A stretch of 64,000 nucleotides of DNA from Tipula vernalis. Taxonomy: Eukaryota; Arthropoda; Insecta; Diptera; Tipulidae. The notes under the pieces are model-generated. The model did not search any database. It had not been told where the DNA came from and was given only the letters and a program-made list of their open reading frames with translations. The first letter of the stretch is position 1; every line of letters begins with the position of its first letter. The position numbers and the translations under genes are program-made. Positions 1 through 14,850 of this stretch are shown here, in pieces. Where the stretch lies: positions 45,012,333 through 45,076,332 of the forward strand of contig OY282560.1 of the NCBI GenBank assembly GCA_958295665.1. Reading direction: 5' to 3'.

Positions 1-2600
1 CCTATTGATAGAGGTATCAACCATCGTAATCGGACCATTTAGATTTTTGCCGCCCAAAAACTTGTGGGCTATAGCACAGTTAATTTTCAATAAAATTGAA
101 TTTTCTAAGAAATGTTTAGAAATAATCGAGCAATCAAAATGAAAATTGTCACAGCAATTACAGGTCCCGAAACCTATTGATAGAGGTATCAGCCATCGTA
201 ATCGGAGCATTTTAGATTTTTGCCGCCCAAAAACTTGTGGGCTATAGCACAGTTAATTTTCAATAAAATTGAATTTTCTAAGAAATGTTTAGAAATAATC
301 GAGCAATCAAAATGAAAATTGTCACAGCAATTACAGGTCCCGAAACCTATTGATAGAGGTATCAACCATCGTAATCGGACCATTTAGATTTTTGCCGCCC
401 AAAAACTTGTGGGCTATAGCACAGTTAATTTTCAATAAAATTGAATTTTCTAAGAAATGTTTAGAAATAATCGAGCAATCAAAATGAAAATTGTCACAGC
501 AATTACAGGTCTCGAAACCTATTGATAGAAGTATCAACCATCGTAATCGGACCATTTAGATTTTTGCCGCCCAAAAACTTGTGGGCTATAGCACAGTTAA
601 TTTTCAATAAAATTGAATTTTCTAAGAAATGTTTAGAAATAATCGAGCAATCAAAATGAAAATTGTCAGAGCAATTACAGGTCCCGAAACCTATTGATAG
701 AGGTATCAACCATCGTAATCGGACCATTTAGATTTTTGCCGCCCAAAAACTTGTGGGCTATAGCACAGTTAATTTTCAATAAAATTGAATTTTCTAAGAA
801 ATGTTTAGAAATAATCGAGCAATCAAAATGAAAATTGTCACAGCAATTACAGGTCCCGAAACCTATTGATAGAGGTATCAACCATCGTAATCGGACCATT
901 TAGATTTTTGCCGCCCAAAAACTTGTGGGCTATAGCACAGTTAATTTTCAATAAAATTGAATTTTCTAAGAAATGTTTAGAAATAATCGAGCAATCAAAA
1001 TGAAAATTGTCACAGCAATTACAGGTCTCGAAACCTATTGATAGAAGTATCAACCATCGTAATCGGACCATTTAGATTTTTGCCGCCCAAAAACTTGTGG
1101 GCTATAGCACAGTTAATTTTCAATAAAATTGAATTTTCTAAGAAATGTTTAGAAATAATCGAGCAATCAAAATGAAAATTGTCACAGCAATTACAGGTCC
1201 CGAAACCTATTGATAGAGGTATCAACCATCGTAATCGGACCATTTAGATTTTTGCCGCCCAAAAACTTGTGGGCTATAGCACAGTTAATTTTCAATAAAA
1301 TTGAATTTTCTAAGAAATGTTTAGAAATAATCGAGCAATCAAAATGAAAATTGTCACAGCAATTACAGGTCCCGAAACCTATTGATAGAGGTATCAGCCA
1401 TCGTAATCGGAGCATTTTAGATTTTTGCCGCCCAAAAACTTGTGGGCTATAGCACAGTTAATTTTCAATAAAATTGAATTTTCTAAGAAATGTTTAGAAA
1501 TAATCGAGCAATCAAAATGAAAATTGTCACAGCAATTACAGGTCCCGAAACCTATTGATAGAGGTATCAACCATCGTAATCGGACCATTTAGATTTTTGC
1601 CGCCCAAAAACTTGTGGGCTATAGCACAGTTAATTTTCAATAAAATTGAATTTTCTAAGAAATGTTTAGAAATAATCGAGCAATCAAAATGAAAATTGTC
1701 ACAGCATTTACAGGTCCCGAAACCTATTGATAGAGGTATCAACCATCGTAATCGGACCATTTAGATTTTTGCCGCCCAAAAACTTGTGGGCTATAGCACA
1801 GTTAATTTTCAATAAAATTGAATTTTCTAAGAAATGTTTAGAAATAATCAAGCAATCAAAATGAAAATTGTCACAGCAATTACAGGTCCCGAAACCTATT
1901 GATAGAGGTATCAACCATCGTAATCGGAGCATTTTAGTTTTTTGCCGCCCAAAAACTTGTGGGCTATAGCACAGTTAATTTTCAATAAAATTGAATTTTC
2001 TAAGAAATGTTTAGAAATAATCGAGCAATCAAAATGAAAATTGTCACAGCAATTACAGGTCCCGAAACCTATTGATAGAAGTATCAACCATCGTAATCGG
2101 ACCATTTAGATTTTTGCCGCCCAAAAACTTGTGGGCTATAGCACAATTAATTTTCAATAAATTTGAATTTTCTAAGAAATGTTTAGAAATAATCGAGCAA
2201 TCAAAATGAAAATTGTCACAGCATTTACAGGTCCCGAAACCTATTGATAGAGGTATCAACCATCGTAATCGGACCATTTAGATTTTTGCCGCCCAAAAAC
2301 TTGTGGGCTATAGCACAGTTAATTTTCAATAAAATTGAATTTTCTAAGAAATGTTTAGAAATAATCGAGCAATCAAAATGAAAATTGTCACAGCATTTAC
2401 AGGTCCCGAAACCTATTGATAGAGGTATCAACCATCGTAATCGGAGCATTTTAGTTTTTTTCCGCCCAAAAACTTGTGGGCTATAGCACAGTTAATTTTC
2501 AATAAAATTGAATTTTCTAAGAAATGTTTAGAAATAATCGAGCAATCAAAATGAAAATTGTCACAGCAATTACAGGTCCCGAAACCTATTGATAGAGGTA

Positions 2601-5040
2601 TCAACCATCGTAATCGGACCATTTTAGATTTTTGCCGCCCAAAAACTTTTGGGCTATAGCACAGTTAATTTTCAATAAAATTGAATTTTCTAAGAAATGT
2701 TTAGAAATAATCGAGCAATCAAAATGAAAATTGTCACAGCAATTACAGGTCCCGAAACCTATTGATAGAGGTATCAGCCATCGTAATCGGAGCATTTTAG
2801 ATTTTTGCCGCCCAAAAACTTGTGGGCTATAGCACAGTTAATTTTCAATAAAATTGAATTTTCTAAGAAATGTTTAGAAATAATCGAGCAATCAAAATGA
2901 AAATTGTCACAGCAATTACAGGTCCCGAAACCTATTGATAGAGGTATCAACCATCGTAATCGGACCATTTAGATTTTTGCCGCCCAAAAACTTGTGGGCT
3001 ATAGCACAGTTAATTTTCAATAAAATTGAATTTTCTAAGAAATGTTTAGAAATAATCGAGCAATCAAAATGAAAATTGTCACAGCAATTACAGGTCCCGA
3101 AACCTATTGATAGAGGTATCAACCATCGTAATCGGACCATTTAGATTTTTGCCGCCCAAAAACTTGTGGGCTATAGCACAGTTAATTTTCAATAAAATTG
3201 AATTTTCTAAGAAATGTTTAGAAATAATCGAGCAATCAAAATGAAAATTGTCACAGCAATTACAGGTCCCGAAACCTATTGATAGAGGTATCAGCCATCG
3301 TAATCGGAGCATTTTAGATTTTTGCCGCCCAAAAACTTGTGGGCTATAGCACAGTTAATTTTCAATAAAATTGAATTTTCTAAGAAATGTTTAGAAATAA
3401 TCGAGCAATCAAAATGAAAATTGTCACAGCAATTACAGGTCCCGAAACCTATTGATAGAGGTATCAACCATCGTAATCGGACCATTTAGATTTTTGCCGC
3501 CCAAAAACTTGTGGGCTATAGCACAGTTAATTTTCAATAAAATTGAATTTTCTAAGAAATGTTTAGAAATAATCGAGCAATCAAAATGAAAATTGTCACA
3601 GCATTTACAGGTCCCGAAACCTATTGATAGAGGTATCAACCATCGTAATCGGAGCATTTTAGTTTTTTTCCGCCCAAAAACTTGTGGGCTATAGCACAGT
3701 TAATTTTCAATAAAATTGAATTTTCTAAGAAATGTTTAGAAATAATCGAGCAATCAAAATGAAAATTGTCACAGCAATTACAGGTCCCGAAACCTATTGA
3801 TAGAGGTATCAACCATCGTAATCGGACCATTTTAGATTTTTGCCGCCCAAAAACTTTTGGGCTATAGCACAGTTAATTTTCAATAAAATTGAATTTTCTA
3901 AGAAATGTTTAGAAATAATCGAGCAATCAAAATGAAAATTGTCACAGCAATTACAGGTCCCGAAACCTATTGATAGAGGTATCAGCCATCGTAATCGGAG
4001 CATTTTAGATTTTTGCCGCCCAAAAACTTGTGGGCTATAGCACAGTTAATTTTCAATAAAATTGAATTTTCTAAGAAATGTTTAGAAATAATCGAGCAAT
4101 CAAAATGAAAATTGTCACAGCAATTACAGGTCCCGAAACCTATTGATAGAGGTATCAACCATCGTAATCGGAGCATTTTAGATTTTTGCCGCCCAAAAAC
4201 TTGTGGGCTATAGCACAGTTAATTTTCAATAAAATTGAATTTTCTAAGAAATGTTTAGAAATAATCGAGCAATCAAAATGAAAATTGTCACAGCAATTAC
4301 AGGTCCCGAAACCTATTGATAGAGGTATCAGCCATCGTAATCGGAGCATTTTAGATTTTTGCCGCCCAAAAACTTGTGGGCTATAGCACAATTAATTTTC
4401 AATAAATTTGAATTTTCTAAGAAATGTTTAGAAATAATCGAGCAATCAAAATGAAAATTGTCACAGCATTTACAGGTCCCGAAACCTATTGATAGAGGTA
4501 TCAACCATCGTAATCGGACCATTTAGATTTTTGCCGCCCAAAAACTTGTGGGCTATAGCACAATTAATTTTCAATAAAATTGAATTTTCTAAGAAATGTT
4601 TAGAAATAATCGAGCAATCAAAATGAAAATTGTCACAGCATTTACAGGTCCCGAAACCTATTGATAGAGGTATCAACCATCGTAATCGGAGCATTTTAGT
4701 TTTTTTCCGCCCAAAAACTTGTGGGCTATAGCACAGTTAATTTTCAATAAAATTGAATTTTCTAAGAAATGTTTAGAAATAATCGAGCAATCAAAATGAA
4801 AATTGTCACAGCAATTACAGGTCCCGAAACCTATTGATAGAGGTATCAACCATCGTAATCGGACCATTTTAGATTTTTGCCGCCCAAAAACTTTTGGGCT
4901 ATAGCACAGTTAATTTTCAATAAAATTGAATTTTCTAAGAAATGTTTAGAAATAATCGAGCAATCAAAATGAAAATTGTCACAGCAATTACAGGTCCCGA
5001 AACCTATTGATAGAGGTATCAGCCATCGTAATCGGAGCAT
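2601..5040. repeat. Higher-order repeat, 6-7 monomers
   Basis: The rare variant AAAAACTTTT (instead of AAAAACTTGT) occurs at about 2,641, 3,849 and 4,886, spacings of about 1,208 bp (7 monomers) and 1,037 bp (6 monomers). Its neighbours carry the same accompanying variants in the same order, including the TTTTTTTCCGCC monomer just before it. Multi-monomer blocks, not single monomers, were therefore copied here. Confidence 0.8.
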
Positions 5041-7087
5041 TTTAGATTTTTGCCGCCCAAAAACTTGTGGGCTATAGCACAGTTAATTTTCAATAAAATT
5101 GAATTTTCTAAGAAATGTTTAGAAATAATCGAGCAATCAAAATGAAAATTGTCACAGCAATTACAGGTCCCGAAACCTATTGATAGAGGTATCAACCATC
5201 GTAATCGGACCATTTAGATTTTTGCCGCCCAAAAACTTGTGGGCTATAGCACAGTTAATTTTCAATAAAATTGAATTTTCTAAGAAATGTTTAGAAATAA
5301 TCGAGCAATCAAAATGAAAATTGTCACAGCAATTACAGGTCCCGAAACCTATTGATAGAGGTATCAACCATCGTAATCGGACCATTTAGATTTTTGCCGC
5401 CCAAAAACTTGTGGGCTATAGCACAGTTAATTTTCAATAAAATTGAATTTTCTAAGAAATGTTTAGAAATAATCGAGCAATCAAAATGAAAATTGTCACA
5501 GCAATTACAGGTCCCGAAACCTATTGATAGAGGTATCAGCCATCGTAATCGGAGCATTTTAGATTTTTGCCGCCCAAAAACTTGTGGGCTATAGCACAGT
5601 TAATTTTCAATAAAATTGAATTTTCTAAGAAATGTTTAGAAATAATCGAGCAATCAAAATGAAAATTGTCACAGCAATTACAGGTCCCGAAACCTATTGA
5701 TAGAGGTATCAACCATCGTAATCGGACCATTTAGATTTTTGCCGCCCAAAAACTTGTGGGCTATAGCACAGTTAATTTTCAATAAAATTGAATTTTCTAA
5801 GAAATGTTTAGAAATAATCGAGCAATCAAAATGAAAATTGTCACAGCAATTACAGGTCTCGAAACCTATTGATAGAAGTATCAACCATCGTAATCGGACC
5901 ATTTAGATTTTTGCCGCCCAAAAACTTGTGGGCTATAGCACAGTTAATTTTCAATAAAATTGAATTTTCTAAGAAATGTTTAGAAATAATCGAGCAATCA
6001 AAATGAAAATTGTCACAGCAATTACAGGTCCCGAAACCTATTGATAGAGGTATCAACCATCGTAATCGGACCATTTAGATTTTTGCCGCCCAAAAACTTG
6101 TGGGCTATAGCACAGTTAATTTTCAATAAAATTGAATTTTCTAAGAAATGTTTAGAAATAATCGAGCAATCAAAATGAAAATTGTCACAGCAATTACAGG
6201 TCCCGAAACCTATTGATAGAGGTATCAGCCATCGTAATCGGAGCATTTTAGATTTTTGCCGCCCAAAAACTTGTGGGCTATAGCACAGTTAATTTTCAAT
6301 AAAATTGAATTTTCTAAGAAATGTTTAGAAATAATCGAGCAATCAAAATGAAAATTGTCACAGCAATTACAGGTCCCGAAACCTATTGATAGAGGTATCA
6401 ACCATCGTAATCGGACCATTTAGATTTTTGCCGCCCAAAAACTTGTGGGCTATAGCACAATTAATTTTCAATAAAATTGAATTTTCTAAGAAATGTTTAG
6501 AAATAATCGAGCAATCAAAATGAAAATTGTCACAGCAATTACAGGTCCCGAAACCTATTGATAGAGGTATCAGCCATCGTAATCGGAGCATTTTAGATTT
6601 TTGCCGCCCAAAAACTTGTGGGCTATAGCACAGTTAATTTTCAATAAAATTGAATTTTCTAAGAAATGTTTAGAAATAATCGAGCAATCAAAATGAAAAT
6701 TGTCACAGCAATTACAGGTCCCGAAACCTATTGATAGAGGTATCAACCATCGTAATCGGACCATTTAGATTTTTGCCGCCCAAAAACTTGTGGGCTATAG
6801 CACAGTTAATTTTCAATAAAATTGAATTTTCTAAGAAATGTTTAGAAATAATCGAGCAATCAAAATGAAAATTGTCACAGCAATTACAGGTCCCGAAACC
6901 TATTGATAGAGGTATCAACCATCGTAATCGGACCATTTTAGATTTTTGCCGCCCAAAAACTTGTGGGCTATAGCACAGTTAATTTTCAATAAAATTGAAT
7001 TTTCTAAGAAATGTTTAGAAATAATCGAGCAATCAAAATGAAAATTGTCACAGCAATTACAGGTCCCGAAACCTATTGATAGAGGTA

Positions 7088-10000
7088 TCAACCATCGTAA
7101 TCGGACCATTTTAGATTTTTGCCGCCCAAAAACTTGTGGGCTATAGCACAGTTAATTTTCAATAAAATTGAATTTTCTAAGAAATGTTTAGAAATAATCG
7201 AGCAATCAAAATGAAAATTGTCACAGCATTTACAGGTCCCGACACCTATTGATAGAGGTATCAACCATCGTAATCGGACCATTTAGATTTTTGCCGCCCA
7301 AAAACTTGTGGGCTATAGCACAGTTGATTTTCAATAAAATTGAATTTTCTAAGAAATGTTTAGAAATAATCGAGCAATCAAAATGAAAATTGTCACAGCA
7401 ATTACAGGTCCCGAAACCTATTGATAGAGGTATCAACCATCGTAATCGGACCATTTTAGATTTTTGCCGCCCAAAAACTTGTGGGCTATAGCACAGTTAA
7501 TTTTCAATAAAATTGAATTTTCTAAGAAATGTTTAGAAATAATCGAGCAATCAAAACGAAAATTGTCACAGCAATTACAGGTCCCGAAACCTATTGATAG
7601 AGGTATCAACCATCGTAATCGGACCATTTTAGATTTTTGCCGCCCAAAAACTTGTGGGCTATAACACAGTTAATTTTCAATAAAATTGAATTTTCTAAGA
7701 AATGTTTAGAAATAATCGAGCAATCAAAATGAAAATTGTCACAGCAATTACAGGTCCCGAAACCTATTGATAGAGGTATCAGCCATCGTAATCGGACCAT
7801 TTAGATTTTTGCCGCCCAAAAACTTGTGGGCTATAGCACAGTTGATTTTCAATAAAATTGAATTTTCTAAGAAATGTTTAGAAATAATCGAGCAATCAAA
7901 ATGAAAATTGTCACAGCAATTACAGGTCCCGAAACCTATTGATAGAGGTATCAGCCATCGTAATCGGAGCATTTTAGATTTTTGCCGCCCAAAAACTTGT
8001 GGGCTATAGCACAGTTAATTTTCAATAAAATTGAATTTTCTAAGAAATGTTTAGAAATAATCGAGCAATGAAAATGAAAATTGTCACAGCAATTACAGGT
8101 CCCGAAACCTATTGATAGAGGTATCAACCATCGTAATCGGACCATTTAGATTTTTGCCGCCCAAAAACTTGTGGGCTATAGCACAGTTAATTTTCAATAA
8201 AATTGAATTTTCTAAGAAATGTTTAGAAATAATCGAGCAATCAAAATGAAAATTGTCACAGCAATTACAGGTCCCGAAACCTATTGATAGAGGTATCAAC
8301 GATCGTAATCGGACCATTTAGATTTTTGCCGCCCAAAAACTTGTGGGCTATAGCACAGTTAATTTTCAATAAAATTGAATTTTCTAAGAAATGTTTAGAA
8401 ATAATCGAGCAATCAAAATGAAAATTGTCACAGCAATTACAGGTCCCGAAACCTATTGATAGAGGTATCAACCATCGTAATCGGACCATTTAGATTTTTG
8501 CCGCCCAAAAACTTGTGGGCTATAGCACAGTTAATTTTCAATAAAATTGAATTTTCTAAGAAATGTTTAGAAATAATCGAGCAATCAAAATGAAAATTGT
8601 CACAGCAATTACAGGTCTCGAAACCTATTGATAGAAGTATCAACCATCGTAATCGGACCATTTAGATTTTTGCCGCCCAAAAACTTGTGGGCTATAGCAC
8701 AGTTAATTTTCAATAAAATTGAATTTTCTAAGAAATGTTTAGAAATAATCGAGCAATCAAAATGAAAATTGTCACAGCAATTACAGGTCCCGAAACCTAT
8801 TGATAGAGGTATCAACCATCGTAATCGGACCATTTAGATTTTTGCCGCCCAAAAACTTGTGGGCTATAGCACAGTTAATTTTCAATAAAATTGAATTTTC
8901 TAAGAAATGTTTAGAAATAATCGAGCAATCAAAATGAAAATTGTCACAGCAATTACAGGTCCCGAAACCTATTGATAGAGGTATCAGCCATCGTAATCGG
9001 AGCATTTTAGATTTTTGCCGCCCAAAAACTTGTGGGCTATAGCACAGTTAATTTTCAATAAAATTGAATTTTCTAAGAAATGTTTAGAAATAATCGAGCA
9101 ATCAAAATGAAAATTGTCACAGCAATTACAGGTCCCGAAACCTATTGATAGAGGTATCAACCATCGTAATCGGACCATTTAGATTTTTGCCGCCCAAAAA
9201 CTTGTGGGCTATAGCACAGTTAATTTTCAATAAAATTGAATTTTCTAAGAAATGTTTAGAAATAATCGAGCAATCAAAATGAAAATTGTCACAGCAATTA
9301 CAGGTCCCGAAACCTATTGATAGAGGTATCAGCCATCGTAATCGGAGCATTTTAGATTTTTGCCGCCCAAAAACTTGTGGGCTATAGCACAGTTAATTTT
9401 CAATAAAATTGAATTTTCTAAGAAATGTTTAGAAATAATCGAGCAATCAAAATGAAAATTGTCACAGCAATTACAGGTCCCGAAACCTATTGATAGAGGT
9501 ATCAACCATCGTAATCGGACCATTTAGATTTTTGCCGCCCAAAAACTTGTGGGCTATAGCACAGTTAATTTTCAATAAAATTGAATTTTCTAAGAAATGT
9601 TTAGAAATAATCGAGCAATCAAAATGAAAATTGTCACAGCAATTACAGGTCCCGAAACCTATTGATAGAGGTATCAACCATCGTAATCGGACCATTTTAG
9701 ATTTTTGCCGCCCAAAAACTTGTGGGCTATAGCACAGTTAATTTTCAATAAAATTGAATTTTCTAAGAAATGTTTAGAAATAATCGAGCAATCAAAATGA
9801 AAATTGTCACAGCATTTACAGGTCCCGACACCTATTGATAGAGGTATCAACCATCGTAATCGGACCATTTAGATTTTTGCCGCCCAAAAACTTGTGGGCT
9901 ATAGCACAGTTGATTTTCAATAAAATTGAATTTTCTAAGAAATGTTTAGAAATAATCGAGCAATCAAAATGAAAATTGTCACAGCAATTACAGGTCCCGA

Positions 10001-10558
10001 AACCTATTGATAGAGGTATCAACCATCGTAATCGGACCATTTTAGATTTTTGCCGCCCAAAAACTTGTGGGCTATAGCACAGTTAATTTTCAATAAAATT
10101 GAATTTTCTAAGAAATGTTTAGAAATAATCGAGCAATCAAAACGAAAATTGTCACAGCAATTACAGGTCCCGAAACCTATTGATAGAGGTATCAACCATC
10201 GTAATCGGACCATTTTAGATTTTTGCCGCCCAAAAACTTGTGGGCTATAACACAGTTAATTTTCAATAAAATTGAATTTTCTAAGAAATGTTTAGAAATA
10301 ATCGAGCAATCAAAATGAAAATTGTCACAGCAATTACAGGTCCCGAAACCTATTGATAGAGGTATCAGCCATCGTAATCGGACCATTTAGATTTTTGCCG
10401 CCCAAAAACTTGTGGGCTATAGCACAGTTGATTTTCAATAAAATTGAATTTTCTAAGAAATGTTTAAAAATAATCGAGCAATCAAAATGAAAATTGTCAC
10501 AGCAATTACAGGTCCCGAAACCTATTGATAGAGGTATCAACCATCGTAATCGGACCAT
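7088..10558. repeat. 15-monomer (2,586-bp) duplicated satellite block
   Basis: An ordered run of variant monomers at 7,088-7,972 recurs at 9,674-10,558, exactly 2,586 bp later. The shared markers are GTCCCGACACC (7,235 and 9,821), the CGAAAATTG monomer (7,557 and 10,143) and CTATAACACAG (about 7,660 and 10,246). Five consecutive monomers match in order, which points to a recent large duplication by unequal exchange or copying rather than independent mutation. Confidence 0.85.
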
Positions 10559-13470
10559 TTTAGATTTTTGCCGCCCAAAAACTTGTGGGCTATAGCACAG
10601 TTAATTTTCAATAAAATTGAATTTTCTAAGAAATGTTTAGAAATAATCGAGCAATCAAAATGAAAATTGTCACAGCAATTACAGGTCCCGAAACCTATTG
10701 ATAGAGGTATCAACCATCGTAATCGGACCATTTTAGATTTTTGCCGCCCAGAAACTTGTGGGCTTTAGCTCAGTTGATTTTCAATAAAATTGAATTTTCT
10801 AAGAAATGTTTAGAAATAATCGAGCAATCAAAATGAAAATTGTCACAGCAATTACAGATCCCGAAACCTATTGATAGAGGTATCAACCATCGTAATCGGA
10901 CCATTTTAGATTTTTGCCGCCCAGAAACTTGTGGGCTATAGCACAGTTAATTTTCAATAAAATTGAATTTTCTAAGAAATGTTTAGAAATAATCGAGCAA
11001 TCAAAATGAAAATTGTCACAGCAATTACAGGTCCCGAAACCTATTGATAGAGGTATCAACCATCGTAATCGGACCATTTTAGATTTTTGCCGCCCAGAAA
11101 CTTGTGGGCTTTAGCTCAGTTAATTTTCAATAAAATTGAATTTTCTAAGAAATGTTTAGAAATAATCGAGCAATCAAAATGAAAATTGTCACAGCAATTA
11201 CAGGTCCCGAAACCTATTGATAGAGGTATCAACCATCGTAATCGGACCATTTTAGATTTTTGCCGCCCAGAAACTTGTGGGATATAGCACAGTTGATTTT
11301 CAATAAAATTAAATTTTCTAAGAAATGTTTAGAAATAATCGAGCAATCAAAATGAAAATTGTCACAGCAATTACAGGTCCCGAAACCTATTGATAGAGGT
11401 ATCAACCATCGTAATCGGACCATTTTAGATTTTTGCCGCCCAAAAACTTGTGGGCTATAACACAGTTAATTTTCAATAAAATTGAATTTTCTAAGAAATG
11501 TTTAGAAATAATCGAGCAATCAAAATGAAAATTGTCACAGCAATTACAGGTCCCGAAACCTATTGATAGAGGTATCAACCATCGTAATCGGACAATTTAG
11601 ATTTTTGCCGCCCAAAAACTTGTGGGCTATAGCACAGTTGATTTTCAATAAAATTGAATTTTCTAAGAAATGTTTAGAAATAATCGAGCAATCAAAATGA
11701 AAATTGTCACAGCAATTACAGGTCCCGAAACCTATTGATAGAGGTATCAACCATCGTAATCGGACCATTTAGATTTTTGCCGCCCAAAAACTTGTGGGCT
11801 ATAGCACAGTTGATTTTCAATAAAATTGAATTTTCTAAGAAATGTTTAGAAATAATCGAGCAATCAAAATGAAAATTGTCACAGCAATTACAGGTCCCGA
11901 AACCTATTGATAGAGGTATCAACCATCGAAATCGGACCATTTTAGATTTTTGCCGCCCAAAAACTTGTGGGCTATAGCACAGTTGATTTTCAATAAAATT
12001 GAATTTTCTAAGAAATGTTTAGAAATAATCGAGCAATCAAAATGAAAATTGTCACAGCATTTACAGGTCCCGAAACCTATTGATAGAGGTATCAACCATC
12101 GTAATCGGACCATTTAGACTTTTGCCGCCCAAAAACTTGTGGGCTATAGCACAGTTAATTTTCAATAAAATTGAATTTTCTAAGAAATGTTTAGAAATAA
12201 TCGAGCAATCAAAATGAAAATTGTCACAGCAATTACAGGTCCGAAAACCTATTGATAGAGGTATCAACCATCGTAATCGGACCATTTTAGATTTTTGCCG
12301 CCCAGAAACTTGTGGGCTTTAGCTCAGTTAATTTTCAATAAAATTGAATTTTCTAAGAAATGTTTAGAAATAATCGAGCAATCAAAATGAAAATTGTCAC
12401 AGCATTTACAGGTCCCGAAACCTATTGATAGAGGTATCAACCATCGTAATCGGACCATTTAGATTTTTGCCGCCCAAAAACTTGTGGGCTATAGCACAGT
12501 TGATTTTCAATAAAATGGAATTTTCTAAGAAATGTTTAGAAATAATCGAGCAATCAAAATGAAAATTGTCACAGCAATTACAGGTCCTGAAACCTATTGA
12601 TAGAGGTATCAACCATCGTAATCGGACCATTTTAGATTTTTGAAGCCCAGAAACTTGTGAGCTTTAGCTCAGTTAATTTTCAATAAAATTGAATTTTCTA
12701 AGAAATGTTTAGAAATAATCGAGCAATCAAAATGAAAATTGTCACAGCATTTACAGGTCCCGAAACCTATTGATAGAGGTATCAACCATCGTAATCGGAC
12801 CATTTAGATTTTTCCGCCCAAAAACTTGTGGGCTATAGCACAGTTGATTTTCAATAAAATTGAATTTTCGAAGAAATGTTTATAAATAATCGAGCAATCA
12901 AAATGAAAATTGTCACAGCAATTACAGGTCCCGAAACCTATTGATAGAGGTATCAACCATCGTAATCGGACCATTTTAGATTCTTGCCGCCCAAAAACTT
13001 GTGGGCTATAGCACAGTTAATTTTCAATAAAATTGAATTTTCTAGGAAATGTTTAGAAATAATCGAGCAGTCAAAATGAAAATTGTCACAGCAATTACAG
13101 GTCCCGAAACCTATTGATAGAGGTATCAACCATCGTAATCGGACCATTTTAGATTTTTGCCGCCCAGAAACTTGTGGGCTTTAGCTCAGTTAATTTTCAA
13201 TAAAATTGAATTTTCTAAGAAATGTTTAGAAATAATCGAGCAATCAAAATGCAAATTGTCACAGCATTTACAGGTCCCGAAACCTATTGATAGAGGTATC
13301 AACCATCGTAATCGGACCATTTAGATTTTTGCCGCCCAAAAACTTGTGGGCTATAGCACAGTTGATTTTCAATAAAATTGAATTTTCTAAGAAATGTTTA
13401 GAAATAATCGAGCAATCAAAATGAAAATTGTCACAGCAATTACAGGTCCCGAAACCTATTGATAGAGGTA

Positions 13471-14850
13471 TCAACCATCGTAATCGGACCATTTTAGATT
13501 TTTGCCGCCCAAAAACTTGTGGGCTATAGCGCAGTTAATTTTCAATAAAATTGAATTTTCTAGGAAATGTTTAGAAATAATCGAGCAATCAAAATGAAAA
13601 TTGTCACAGCAATTACAGGTCCCGAAACCTATTGATAGAGGTATCAACCATCGTAATCGGACCATTTTAGATTTTTGCCGCCCAAAAACTTGTGGGCTAT
13701 AACACAGTTAATTTTCAATAAAATTGAATTTTCTAAGAAATGTTTAGAAATAATCGAGCAATCAAAATGAAAATTGTCACAGCAATTACAGGTCCCAAAA
13801 CCTATTGATAGAGGTATCAACCATCGTAATCGGACAATTTAGATTTTTGCCGCCCAAAAACATGTGGGCTATAGCACAGTTGATTTTCAATAAAATTGAA
13901 TTTTCTAAGAAATGTTTAGAAATAATCGAGCAATCAAAATGAAAATTGTCACAGCAATTACAGGTCCCGAAACCTATTGATAGAGGTATCAACCATCGTA
14001 ATCGGACCATTTAGATTTTTGCCGCCCAAAAACTTGTGGGCTATAGCACAGTTGATTTTCAATAAAATTGAATTTTCTAAGAAATGTTTAGAAATAATCG
14101 AGCAATCAAAATGAAAATTGTCACAGCAATTACAGGTCCCGAAACCTATTGATAGAGGTATCAACCATCGTAATCGGACCATTTTAGATTTTTGCCGCCC
14201 AAAAACTTGTGGGCTATAGCACAGTTAATTTTCAATAAAATTGAATTTTCTAGGAAATGTTTAGAAATAATCGAGCAATCAAAATGAAAATTGTCACAGC
14301 AATTACAGGTCCCGAAACCTATTGATAGAGGTATCAACCATCGTAATCGGACCATTTTAGATTTTTGCCGCCCAAAAACTTGTGGGCTATAACACAGTTA
14401 ATTTTCAATAAAATTGAATTTTCTAAGAAATGTTTAGAAATAATCGAGCAATCAAAATGAAAATTGTCACAGCAATTACAGGTCCCAAAACCTATTGATA
14501 GAGGTATCAACCATCGTAATCGGACAATTTAGATTTTTGCCGCCCAAAAACATGTGGGCTATAGCACAGTTGATTTTCAATAAAATTGAATTTTCTAAGA
14601 AATGTTTAGAAATAATCGAGCAATCAAAATGAAAATTGTCACAGCAATTACAGGTCCCGAAACCTATTGATAGAGGTATCAACCATCGTAATCGGACCAT
14701 TTTAGATTTTTGCCGCCCAGAAACTTGTGGGCTTTAAACTCAGTTGATTTTCAATAAAATTGAATTTTCTAAGAAATGTTTAGAAATAATCGAGCAATCA
14801 AAATGAAAATTGTCACAGCATTTACAGGTCCCGAAACCTATTGATAGAGG
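13471..14850. repeat. 4-monomer (690-bp) tandem duplication in the satellite
   Basis: The rare variant AAAACATGTGGG occurs at about 13,857 and again 690 bp later at about 14,547. Each is preceded by the same three monomers (TCTAGGAAATG, then CTATAACACAG, then GGTCCCAAAACC). This is a local tetramer-sized higher-order duplication. Confidence 0.8.
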